30,637 bases of DNA, from assembly GCA_001508595.1 (NCBI GenBank), contig LGHA01000001.1, positions 1 to 30,637 of the forward strand, read 5' to 3'. The translations under genes and the position numbers were made by a program. The notes under the pieces were generated by a model. It saw only the letters and a program-made list of their open reading frames with translations. It was not told the origin of the DNA and ran no database searches. Shown piece by piece: positions 8,242 through 17,300 of this stretch. Position 1 is the stretch's first letter; each line of letters opens with the position of its first letter. The DNA is from Anaerolineaceae bacterium 46_22. Its GTDB lineage: Bacteria > Chloroflexota > Anaerolineae > Anaerolineales > Anaerolineaceae.

Positions 8242-9942
8242 ATGAAGTTTGAAAACAAACCCATTTTTCACAAGCTGGTTTTATCAGGCGCTTTTATAAC
8301 TGCCATTGTGCTCAGGTTGCTCCGATTGGGGGCAATGCCTTTAACGGATATGGAAGCAAGTATTGCACTGCAAGCGTTGGCTGTCGGGCAAAAAACGGAG
8401 ACAATTTTTGGTGGACACATGACCTACGTGGGTTTGACCGGGATTGATTTTTTCCTGCTGCACACAGGTAATTTTTTGGCTCGGTTTTGGCCGGCGCTGT
8501 TTGGTGCATTAATCGTTTTTGTCCCGTTTCTTTTTCGAAATTACATTGGCAATTTGCCTGCAAACATCCTGTCTTTCATCCTGGCTTTATCGCCTGAGAT
8601 GGTTGGGCTTTCTCGTATGATCGGCTCACCGATGATCGCCTTTGTGCTGCTGCTTTTGACACTTGGATTGATCAATCAAAAGAAACCCATACTTTCTGGT
8701 GTATCGTTTGCCCTGGCTTTAATGGGTGGTTCGGGATTTTGGACAGGCATTGTTTTGGTCGGGCTCAGTTTATTAACTGCAAAAGCGGTTCTGCAAATAC
8801 CTTTTGAGGGATTTTTTGGCGAATTTTTCAAACACAAGGATGATCGCCTAAAGTTCTTGATCGCCTTTGGATTGACAATCGTGCTGGTTGCCACGGGGTT
8901 TTCCCTGGCGACCGAGGGCTTAAGCGGGGTGTTTTCAGGTGCTGTTGATTTTGTTCGTGGATTTGGAATGCCTTACATCGAACCCTTTGTCTTGAAACCA
9001 CTTGCGCTTGCTGCATACAGCCTGCCTGCGGTTATCTTTGGGCTCTGGGGCGGCATACAGGGGCTCATCAAGCGCAGTAAACCTGATATATTCCTGTTGA
9101 TCACAGCACTGGCCGGCTTTATTTACCTGCTCCTTTACCCGAACGCAAGCCCTACGGATATCATTTGGGTAAGCTTACCGCTCTGGACCTTATCTGCCAG
9201 GGTGATTGCTGCTGTGTGGCGTTGGCCTGAGGAAAATCAATTTGTGATGATCATCACTTCCGTAATGGTTGTGATTGTGTTTGCATTCACCCTTTTGGCA
9301 ATGCGGTCACTGGTTAGTCCAACGATCAACCAGGAGGCGCGTTTGACAACCTTCATCGCGCTTGCAGGCGGGTTTGTTTTGATGATTGCTTTGGTGCTGC
9401 TGGTGACCTATGGCTGGTCAGAAGATGTGGCGTTACCCGGATTATTGATGGGCCTTTCCGTCGTGGTTCTTCTGGGGATGCTTTCACTAACGGTCAGAAC
9501 GACCAGCATCAGCCTGGAAAGGACCCATGAATTATGGCACCCACAAGAATCCAGTTTATCGACCCAGTGGTTAAAGGTATCCCTTGATCGGGTTTTGGAA
9601 TGGAATAAAAGAACGACAATGCCTATTGAAATCGCTGTGGCTGACTTCGATACGCCTGGGATGCGCTGGGTCTTGCGGGATTACGAGAATGTGGTTTTTG
9701 TGCCTTATGTGCCGCCTTCCTCGCAGCCGGGAATTTTGATTTCAGACATACTAACTCAGCCTGAAATTTCAAACTCATATCGCGGTCAGGACCTGGTTTG
9801 GTCACAGACCCCGAATTGGCAGGGAATGACGCCTTTTCAGTATCTAAGCTGGTTGATGACCCGAGACACCCCGGAAACAACCAGGGAAATTATCTTCTGG
9901 GTAAGAACAGATTTGATGCCAGATGAGCAATTTGCACAATAA
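8242..9942 (+). CDS. Third GT39-like multi-pass membrane protein
   Basis: A 566-residue membrane protein. ATG 8242 is chosen because GGAAA at 8231-8235 lies 7 bases upstream; an in-frame TTG at 8221 has no such site. The first external loop reads LGAMPLTDMEASIALQALA, with Asp36 and Glu38 at the position of the GT39 catalytic acid. About ten further hydrophobic segments follow, and the C-terminal 130 residues look soluble and extracytoplasmic. It is shorter than its two upstream relatives and lacks DUF2298. It probably acts in the same glycan or glycoprotein pathway, but similarity is limited to the membrane core, so the enzymatic assignment is tentative. The gap upstream may allow independent expression. 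Its end lies 31 bases before the chosen start of cmk. Confidence 0.7.
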   Translation: MKFENKPIFHKLVLSGAFITAIVLRLLRLGAMPLTDMEASIALQALAVGQKTETIFGGHMTYVGLTGIDFFLLHTGNFLARFWPALFGALIVFVPFLFRNYIGNLPANILSFILALSPEMVGLSRMIGSPMIAFVLLLLTLGLINQKKPILSGVSFALALMGGSGFWTGIVLVGLSLLTAKAVLQIPFEGFFGEFFKHKDDRLKFLIAFGLTIVLVATGFSLATEGLSGVFSGAVDFVRGFGMPYIEPFVLKPLALAAYSLPAVIFGLWGGIQGLIKRSKPDIFLLITALAGFIYLLLYPNASPTDIIWVSLPLWTLSARVIAAVWRWPEENQFVMIITSVMVVIVFAFTLLAMRSLVSPTINQEARLTTFIALAGGFVLMIALVLLVTYGWSEDVALPGLLMGLSVVVLLGMLSLTVRTTSISLERTHELWHPQESSLSTQWLKVSLDRVLEWNKRTTMPIEIAVADFDTPGMRWVLRDYENVVFVPYVPPSSQPGILISDILTQPEISNSYRGQDLVWSQTPNWQGMTPFQYLSWLMTRDTPETTREIIFWVRTDLMPDEQFAQ

Positions 9943-9973
9943 TCGTATCAGACAGGATTGGAATTATTTACGC

Positions 9974-10654
9974 ATGGGATTACCAAAAACAATTGCAATT
10001 GACGGCACAGCAGGTTCGGGGAAATCAACCCTGGGATCTTTACTGGCAGAAGCCCTTGGCTATTTATATCTTGATACAGGTGTGATGTACCGTGCAGTCA
10101 CCCTGGCTGTGATCAAGGCGGGATTAAGTCTTGACGATGAATCTGCTATTGGTGAGCTTGCACGGAAAGTTCGTATCGATGTTCGACCCCCCTCGATCGA
10201 TGACGGTCGCGATGTGGATGTGCTGCTTGATGACGAAGATGTCACCTGGGAAATTCGCCAGGATGACGTAAATGCCTGGGTCTCACCCGTTTCTACACAG
10301 CGTGCAGTCAGGGATGCGATGACCGAGCAGCAGCGCCGGATTGCCCAGGAGAACAATGTCGTGATGGTTGGCAGGGACATCGGTACCGTCGTCATTCCGG
10401 ATGCGGACTTGAAAATTTACCTTGACGCATCTTTAGAGGTCAGAGCACATCGTCGATACCAGGAAATGCTCGAAAGGGGAGAGACGCCTGATTTCAACGC
10501 TGTGTTAGCGTCTTTGAAAAACCGAGATAAGATTGATTCAAATCGTGAAATTGCGCCCTTAAAACCTGCTGAGGATGCTTACATCATCGATTCGGATAAT
10601 TTGAATATTTGCCAGGTCTTCGAAACAGCGAAGGCATTGATCTATCGTATGTGA
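9974..10654 (+). CDS. cmk: Cytidylate kinase
   Basis: Phosphorylates CMP and dCMP with ATP in the cytosol, feeding CTP and dCTP synthesis. From ATG 9974 the protein has 226 residues, normal for the family. The P-loop GTAGSGKST lies at 11-19, the CMP-binding stretch LDTGVMYRA at 33-41, the family motif VGRDIGTVV near 131, and the C-terminal NREIAPLKPAEDAYIIDSD contains the lid/CMP-contact residues. An in-frame ATG at 9923, overlapping the preceding gene, would add 17 residues. Neither start has a strong ribosome-binding site, and 9974 fits the usual compact N-terminus (charged stub then IAIDG). The last codons read ATG-TGA, and the remnant of a C69 dipeptidase gene begins right there. Confidence 0.95.
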   Translation: MGLPKTIAIDGTAGSGKSTLGSLLAEALGYLYLDTGVMYRAVTLAVIKAGLSLDDESAIGELARKVRIDVRPPSIDDGRDVDVLLDDEDVTWEIRQDDVNAWVSPVSTQRAVRDAMTEQQRRIAQENNVVMVGRDIGTVVIPDADLKIYLDASLEVRAHRRYQEMLERGETPDFNAVLASLKNRDKIDSNREIAPLKPAEDAYIIDSDNLNICQVFETAKALIYRM

Positions 10655-10848
10655 TACCTTTGCAACCCTGTGGAATACAACCGGTGACGGATCTGTGATT
10701 ATTGGCAAGAACAGTGATCGTGATCCGAATGAAGTATATAAATTGCTTTTGATCCCACATGCCCGTCATCAAGATAGGGAAAAATTTATCTTGCACATAT
10801 ATTGAGATTCCCCAGGTAAACGGAACCAAGCTGATCGGTCATAAGTAA
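10650..10848 (+). pseudogene. 5' remnant of a secernin-type peptidase C69 (dipeptidase) gene, frameshifted and truncated
   Basis: Directly after cmk one frame reads CDTFATLWNTTGDGSVIIGK followed by NSDRDPNE. This matches the N-terminus of secernin/C69 dipeptidases, whose catalytic Cys follows the initiator Met and which share CDT(F/L) and DGSV(I)xxKNSDRxPNEA. After KFI, at about base 10791, the frame breaks: the +1 frame continues CTYIEIPQV, another family block, and then meets a stop at 10846-10848. No start codon precedes the Cys, and a 2-base loss from ATGTGTGAT would explain the present ATGTGAT. Only about 65 of the several hundred residues of a full enzyme remain. The gene is therefore dead. 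Sequencing error could explain the frameshift but not the missing bulk. Confidence 0.75.
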
Positions 10849-10903
10849 ATCGCATTAAAAGACCCTGTTTTATCTGAATTTATATGTCGCTGAGTCCGGA
10901 TAA

Positions 10904-10912
10904 TGCTATAAT
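10904..10912 (+). promoter_or_regulatory. Extended -10 promoter for the histidine kinase gene
   Basis: The sequence TGCTATAAT combines a perfect -10 (10907-10912) with the TG dinucleotide of an extended -10 element. No good -35 is present, as expected for this class. Initiation near 10919 would give a leader of about 19 bases without a clear Shine-Dalgarno site before ATG 10938. Confidence 0.5.
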
Positions 10913-10937
10913 AAATTAACCTATATAAATCAAAAAA

Positions 10938-13900
10938 ATGTCAGATATCTTTGCGCCACTCATGCCGGAATATACGATTGACCTCCCAAAGGACCCCATT
11001 GCCTTAGTTGCATGGGTGATCCTGTTTGGGTTAATTGTGTTTTTCATTATTCGCTTGAGGGAAAAGGGGGCAAAAATAAGACGGGAGTCTTTAATCTGGA
11101 TGGCGATTTTGAGCGTATTGGTTCTGGTATTCACGCCATTTATTGGTATCCCGCTGGAAATTAACTCAGGAAATGTTTTCAACCAGGGAAAAACTTTTCA
11201 TATCATGTTTTTTGCTGCCGTTCCCTGGCTTGCTGCTGGCGGCATTATCGGTTTCATTCCAGCGAGTTTGATAGCAGGTGTTTCGGGGCTTTTATATGCC
11301 TATTTAGAAACGCACCATATTTTTACACCCTTGATTTTCATCAGTTTTGCATTGTTCTATACCTGGGGGGTTCGCCAGAATTATCATACTGCTTTTTACC
11401 GCTATTTACGAATTCCAATTATCTCTGCTTTTTTAGCCTTGATTATGACGACGCCGCTGATCTTTCTGACCCAGATTTTCATAAGTTCTGGTGACTATCC
11501 CTTCAGGATTGCGATTGTTTTGGCGAGGATGCCGGCGATATTGATATCCTATGGTGGGATGCTGTTTTCCGGCAGCCTTATTTGTATCATCTTGCGAGCC
11601 CTTTTCCCGAACAAATGGGTAAGCCCTGCAGCCTTAATGCCGTCACCGAGTGAAAAAAGTGTAAAAAGCCGATTTTTACTGATTACGGTCCCTATCATGC
11701 TGGGAATTCTGATCCTCTTTGTTGGGGCAGTTTGGCATGTGAACGTCAATTCTTCACGAAGTGATCTGGTAGGTAAGTTGGTGAATGTCTCTGAAGTTGG
11801 TGCTGATGCCTGGACAACCTTCGTTGATACAGGTTTTCTGACCCTGGATGAAATTGGTAATGCCGTCCAATCAACTGGTGGGGCAGGTCCTGATTTCCAG
11901 CAGCTGCTTTCTAAGAAAATTGAAGAGGAGTCTTTCTTCGATCGTCTCATAATTCTTTCACCTGATGGAGAAATTATCTCAGCCTATCCAGGTTCAGGGG
12001 ATGTCGAGCCAATCGAGATACCTGATGCAGTTTTTACTGACAGCGATGATTTCGTGAAGGTGGCGGCCCGTTCTGGAAGGCTGGATGCCGAACTGAACTT
12101 TTTCGAGTTCCTTCCCCAAGCTTCTGATGGGATGGTGCGGGTACTGTTGGGGCAAACAAATATTAATCAGAACCCTTATGCCAGAGCATTTTTGTCAGCA
12201 TTTACTTCACTTAAGAAATTTGATGCCGATGGACAGATCCTGACACGTTCAGGAGAGATCCTGTTTGAACTGGATCCTGACTCTCTTTACGGAGATTTAC
12301 CTGAAGAATCCTTTGCAACGCCGACCTTTTATGAGACAGGATCTCCGGAAGGCGAGCCATTGATGAAGTATTATGCGCCGATTGAAGGTACAGCATGGGC
12401 TGTATTCACACAAATTCCTGCATCCGTCATTTACCAGGCTGCCTGGCAGCAATCTTTACCGGTTTTATTGACTGGAATCGGTATTTTGCTCGTCCTTCTT
12501 TTTGCTGCGTTATATACATGGACGCCCGTTCTTAAGGACATTCGTTTAATTTCTGAGGAAATGAAAAAACTTTCTGATGGCCGTTTTGAAATTCAGTTTA
12601 CTGAGCCAAAATCAAAGGGTGAAGTTACACAATTATTTGAACGTTTTTACCTGATGACCGGAACGCTTGGCAATCGAATGAAAAAACATGAAGATTTATT
12701 GACGTTAAACGAAAAGATGTCCTTCCAGAATAATCTCCATGATTCACTACAAGCGATTATGCAATCTGCCCTCAGCCGTGGGATATCTTCTGTTCGACTG
12801 CTTCTCAATGATGGGGTGGCGGTTGGCAAGGAGGGATTCTACGCCGGTTCTCAAACGGATACCTACAGCCACCTTGACAAAGAAGTCGCGGCAATTGTGC
12901 GTTCACAGGGCGAACTGGTTTTGCGGGATTCTCAAATTGGCAAGCGATTGACATTCAACAAAAGCCTATCTTATCCTTTAGCGATAATTGGGCTGCCAAT
13001 GTCATGGCAGGGAGACGATCAAGGTGTATTTTGGGTGGCATATCACAAAAAGAAGTCTTTTACTGCTGAGGATATTGACTTCTTCCATTCATTATCCAGC
13101 AAGGCAGCAGCAATCATTGCGAAGGGAATCTCCTTTGATAATGCGGTCACGCTGAAGACTCATTTAGAAGCGATATTGGACAACCTGACGGATGGCATCC
13201 TCCTTTTGAATGGAGAAAACCAGGTTGTTTACCACAATCACGCTGCTCGGCTGATGCTTGATCTGGAACATATCACTCTGCTTAATGCGCCTATCACATC
13301 CTTGATAAGTGACAGGCTGTTGTCTGAAGCAATAATGGCAGGTGAAAACCGGGGTAATGACGCTCGAGAATTCAGATTGGCAGATAACGGCGTTTATAAG
13401 TTGGAAATTTCATCGGTTGATCTTGCGGGTCAGCAGCAGGGTAAAGTGGTGATATTTAAAGATATTCGCAGCGCGAAAAAGCGAGAGAAGCTCGGGTCAG
13501 AATTTGTGACAACAGTCTCCCATGAACTGCGTTCACCGCTAACACTGATACATGGGTATGCAAAATTATTGCGGCTTACAGGAAATTTGAATGAGCAGCA
13601 AGATGCTTACATCAACAATATCATCAATGGGGTTGAGGAGCTGAAAACACTGGTTATTAACCTTCTTGATATTGGGCGTTTGGAATCAGGGAAAACACTA
13701 GAAATTAAGCGTATTTCGGCGCAGGGCATGGCAAAAAACGTCGTCGAGAGCATGCAGCCTTTTGCCAGGCAAAAGAACATTCACCTGGAACACGTATTAC
13801 CAGATTTCCCGGTTGAAATTGAGGGTGATGAGGCATTCCTTGCCCAGGCACTAAAAAACCTTTTAGAAAATGCAATTAAATTCACAAAAATGGGCGGCGA

Positions 13901-14183
13901 TGTGTCTTTATCTGTTAGAAAAAAGGAAGATACTGTGGTATTTGCAGTCAAAGATACCGGCATCGGGATTGCTCCCCTGGACCAGCGTCATCTTTTTGAG
14001 AAATTCAAACGCCCCAGCGTAAATTTAGGGCAAGAATCAAAAGGGAGTGGTTTGGGATTGGCAATTGTCAAATCCATTGCTGAAAGACATGGGGGGAAAG
14101 TGTGGTTTGAGAGCCAGCTTGCAAGGGGAAGCATCTTTTACCTGGAAATTCCGATCAAGTATGACAGCAGGGCTGGTTTATAG
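10938..14183 (+). CDS. Large multi-domain membrane sensor histidine kinase
   Basis: A 1081-residue sensor kinase. The N-terminal 270 residues hold about eight membrane helices, the last at about 247-268. A soluble extracytoplasmic region (about 270-505, Cache-like in size and place) follows, then a helix at 506-528 and a HAMP linker (529-580). Next come a GAF-like domain (about 600-735) and a PAS domain (about 742-845). The kinase core has the H-box VSHELRSPLTLIHGY with phosphorylatable His862, the N-box NLLENAIKFT (974-983), the G1 box DTGIGI from Asp1006, and KGSGLGLAIV near 1035. It should autophosphorylate His862 and pass phosphate to a response regulator, but no receiver domain is fused and no regulator gene lies in the window, so it is an orphan kinase here. 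The signal is unknown. Confidence 0.95.
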   Translation: MSDIFAPLMPEYTIDLPKDPIALVAWVILFGLIVFFIIRLREKGAKIRRESLIWMAILSVLVLVFTPFIGIPLEINSGNVFNQGKTFHIMFFAAVPWLAAGGIIGFIPASLIAGVSGLLYAYLETHHIFTPLIFISFALFYTWGVRQNYHTAFYRYLRIPIISAFLALIMTTPLIFLTQIFISSGDYPFRIAIVLARMPAILISYGGMLFSGSLICIILRALFPNKWVSPAALMPSPSEKSVKSRFLLITVPIMLGILILFVGAVWHVNVNSSRSDLVGKLVNVSEVGADAWTTFVDTGFLTLDEIGNAVQSTGGAGPDFQQLLSKKIEEESFFDRLIILSPDGEIISAYPGSGDVEPIEIPDAVFTDSDDFVKVAARSGRLDAELNFFEFLPQASDGMVRVLLGQTNINQNPYARAFLSAFTSLKKFDADGQILTRSGEILFELDPDSLYGDLPEESFATPTFYETGSPEGEPLMKYYAPIEGTAWAVFTQIPASVIYQAAWQQSLPVLLTGIGILLVLLFAALYTWTPVLKDIRLISEEMKKLSDGRFEIQFTEPKSKGEVTQLFERFYLMTGTLGNRMKKHEDLLTLNEKMSFQNNLHDSLQAIMQSALSRGISSVRLLLNDGVAVGKEGFYAGSQTDTYSHLDKEVAAIVRSQGELVLRDSQIGKRLTFNKSLSYPLAIIGLPMSWQGDDQGVFWVAYHKKKSFTAEDIDFFHSLSSKAAAIIAKGISFDNAVTLKTHLEAILDNLTDGILLLNGENQVVYHNHAARLMLDLEHITLLNAPITSLISDRLLSEAIMAGENRGNDAREFRLADNGVYKLEISSVDLAGQQQGKVVIFKDIRSAKKREKLGSEFVTTVSHELRSPLTLIHGYAKLLRLTGNLNEQQDAYINNIINGVEELKTLVINLLDIGRLESGKTLEIKRISAQGMAKNVVESMQPFARQKNIHLEHVLPDFPVEIEGDEAFLAQALKNLLENAIKFTKMGGDVSLSVRKKEDTVVFAVKDTGIGIAPLDQRHLFEKFKRPSVNLGQESKGSGLGLAIVKSIAERHGGKVWFESQLARGSIFYLEIPIKYDSRAGL

Positions 14184-14225
14184 ACTTTCGTACTTGATTG
14201 TGGTAGAATTCTCACCTTGAGTTAT

Positions 14226-14255
14226 TTGACAAAATATATACAAATTTGTTATAAT
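14226..14255 (+). promoter_or_regulatory. Consensus sigma70-type promoter of rpoC
   Basis: A perfect -35 TTGACA (14226-14231) and a perfect -10 TATAAT (14250-14255) are separated by 18 bases. Initiation near 14262 would give a leader of about 124 bases ahead of the rpoC GTG. This is one of the two best promoter matches in the window and argues that rpoC is transcribed independently of the upstream kinase gene. Confidence 0.8.
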
Positions 14256-14272
14256 TACGGTTTGCATGCAAA
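14240..14272. promoter_or_regulatory. Two palindromes in the rpoC promoter, possible operator
   Basis: ACAAATTTGT (14240-14249) lies in the spacer just before the -10, and TTTGCATGCAAA (14261-14272) covers the expected start site. Both are perfect inverted repeats built from CAAA/TTTG half-sites. Their centres are 22 bases apart, about two helical turns. The placement fits a repressor binding site, but AT-rich promoters produce chance palindromes. Confidence 0.35.
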
Positions 14273-14385
14273 TGAAAGTTGTTACAAAAGACATCGAAAA
14301 TACCTGAGAAGCTCTTGCTCTCTCAAGGTTTTTCTCGCGTTAACGTAAAAAGCATAAATTTTTTCCATAAAACAGGAGGCTCCTA

Positions 14386-17300
14386 GTGGAAACAAAGGGT
14401 TTAAAAGCACTGCGGATTGGTCTTGCATCTCCTGAGGTTATTCGCAGCTGGTCTTATGGCGAAGTTACAAAGCCTGAGACAATTAATTATCGACGACTAC
14501 GTCCTGAAAAAGATGGACTATTTGATGAGGCAATTTTTGGCCCCACACGTGATTACCAGTGTTACTGCGGCAAGTATAAAAACCCCCGTTATAAGGGGAT
14601 CGTTTGTGACAAGTGCGGTGTTGAAGTAACCCGTTCATCGGTTCGCCGTGAACGCATGGGGCATATTTCATTGGCTGCACCCGTCGCCCACATCTGGTAC
14701 ACTCGTCGAATCCCTTCATTTTTAGGTCTGATGTTAGATATTTCCCGACGGAATCTTGATCGGGTTTTATATTTTGCGCAGTATATCGTCACTTATGTGG
14801 ATGAGGATGCCCGGCAAAAAGCATTGAAACGGCTTGAAGATGAAATCAGCTTATCTGAAAGAGAATTGGGTGAGAAAGTTAATGCCCAAATTGCTGAAGT
14901 CAAAAAAAACCGCGACCGACAATTAAAGGATCTTGATTCCCAGCGCGATTCTTTGAAGGAAAATTATGACGAACAAATAGGCAGTCGGATTGACCCTGTT
15001 ATTAAAGAAGGGCAGCGATTGGAGAGTGAGATTCAAACCCGTATGGGTAAGAAGATCCGCAAACCGATTGAATTTAATGTCCTTGACAAAGAAATGACGA
15101 TTGTTGAAGCAGGGATCGAAGTTGGCTCTTCACACTTGAGTGAAGTTCAAACAATTGTCAAAGAAATGATTGAAGATCTTGAATCAGATCTAAAGGATCA
15201 ACGAGATCGCGAGCTTGAACACTTGAAAATTCAGCGAGAAGAGATCAAAGCAGCAGCTGAATTGAAGATGGAAGAGCTTCGCAATACCCTTGAAGACCAG
15301 GCAGAAGAAACACAAACCGAGTCCGCTCGACTGCGTGACGAACTTTATGAATTAGAACCTTTCACATTCCTCAGCGAAGCACGTTATCGTGAGTTGAAAT
15401 CACGTTGGGGGCAGGTTTTCCGTGCCGACATGGGTGCGGAAGCATTTTATGATATCCTCAAACGAATTGATTTAGATGCAATGTCTGAGGAGTTATGGGA
15501 AGAAATCCGAACAACACGCAGTAAACAAAAACGCAAAAAAGCGACACGTCGTTTGAGCATCGTTGAAGCGTTCCGTAATTCACGGAACAAGCCTGAATGG
15601 ATTATCCTCACAGAACTGCCGGTCATTCCTCCGGATTTGCGCCCAATGGTCCAACTTGACGGCGGCCGTTTTGCGACCTCGGATTTGAATGACCTTTATC
15701 GCAGAGTCATCAACCGCAATAACCGCTTGAAGCGACTGCTTGAGTTAGGTGCACCAGATGTGATTGTGCGCAATGAAAAGCGTATGCTCCAGGAATCCGT
15801 GGATTCATTGATTGACAACTCCCAGCGCGGTAAAGCCCTTTCAAGACGGGGACGCCGTGAATTACGCTCCCTGTCCGACATGCTCAAAGGTAAGAAAGGA
15901 CGTTTCCGCCGTAACCTGTTAGGAAAGCGCGTGGATTATTCTGGTCGGTCCGTGATCGTTGTTGGCCCTTATTTGCGATTGGATCAATGCGGTTTGCCAA
16001 AGTCAATGGCTTTGGAGTTGTATCGACCCTTTGTAATTTCACGATTGGTAGCACAGGAATATGCGGCAAATATCAAAGGTGCTCGTCGATTAATTGAACG
16101 TAATCGCCCCGAGGTTTGGGAGGCGCTTGAAGATGTTATCAAAGACCGCCCGGTTCTCTTAAACCGTGCACCGACACTGCATCGATTGGGTATCCAGGCT
16201 TTTGAGCCAATTCTGATTGAAGGTAGTGCGATTCAGCTTCACCCCCTGGTCACAACCGCGTTTAATGCGGACTTTGATGGCGACCAGATGGCTGTTCACG
16301 TCCCACTTTCTCAGAAAGCGGTGACCGAAGCACGTGAATTGATGCTGGCGACCAAGAACTTATTAAAACCTGCCAGCGGCGAACCCATCATCAGCCCTTC
16401 AAAGGATATGGTTCTGGGTGTCTATTACCTGACAATGGAAATAGACCAGGAACAAAAAGGTGACGGGCGTATATTCTCTGACATTGATGAAGTTGTGATG
16501 GCTTATGACCTGGGGCAGGTCAATATCCATGCACATATTAAAATCCAGGCAAAGACCTGGTATGACGAAAATAATAAACGAACGGCAGAGCCCAAAGTCC
16601 GTGTCATCGATACGACAGTAGGCCGTGCTATTTTTAATAATGCGCTGACAGAACGAATGCAGTTCTATAACGGCGAGCTGGATAAGGGTGGAATTAAAGA
16701 TCTGATCGCTGATATTTACGAAGTCACCGGACAGGAAGAAACTGTTTTGATTGCGGATCGCATTAAAGAGATTGGGTTCAAGTATGCAACCCGCTCAGGT
16801 GCAACCATTGCTGTGGCGGATATTACAGTGCCGCCAGAGAAACCTGTGATTATTCAAGAAGCCCTTGATTCTGTCGATGTGATCAACCGCGACTTCCGTC
16901 GAGGTTTGTTGACCGAGCAAGAGCGTGATGAAAAAGTGATTGAAATCTGGCAGGACACGACAGATGAAGTAGCAACGGCTGTGAAAGTTTCACTTGATCC
17001 AACGGGTGACCTGGCAACCATGGCGAAATCTGGTGCCAGCAAGGGTGGTTTCAACTCCATTGCACAGCTTGCAGGTATGCGCGGTTTGATGGCAGATCCG
17101 GCTGGGCGTATTATCCCCATGCCGATCCGCTCCAATTTCCGTGAAGGCTTGACGGCATTGGAGTACTTCATCTCAACACATGGTGCCCGTAAAGGTCTGG
17201 CTGATACCGCTTTGAGAACGGCTGATGCTGGTTATTTGACAAGACGACTGGTTGATGTTGCCCAGGACATTATTGTGAATGAAGAAGACTGCGGTACGAA

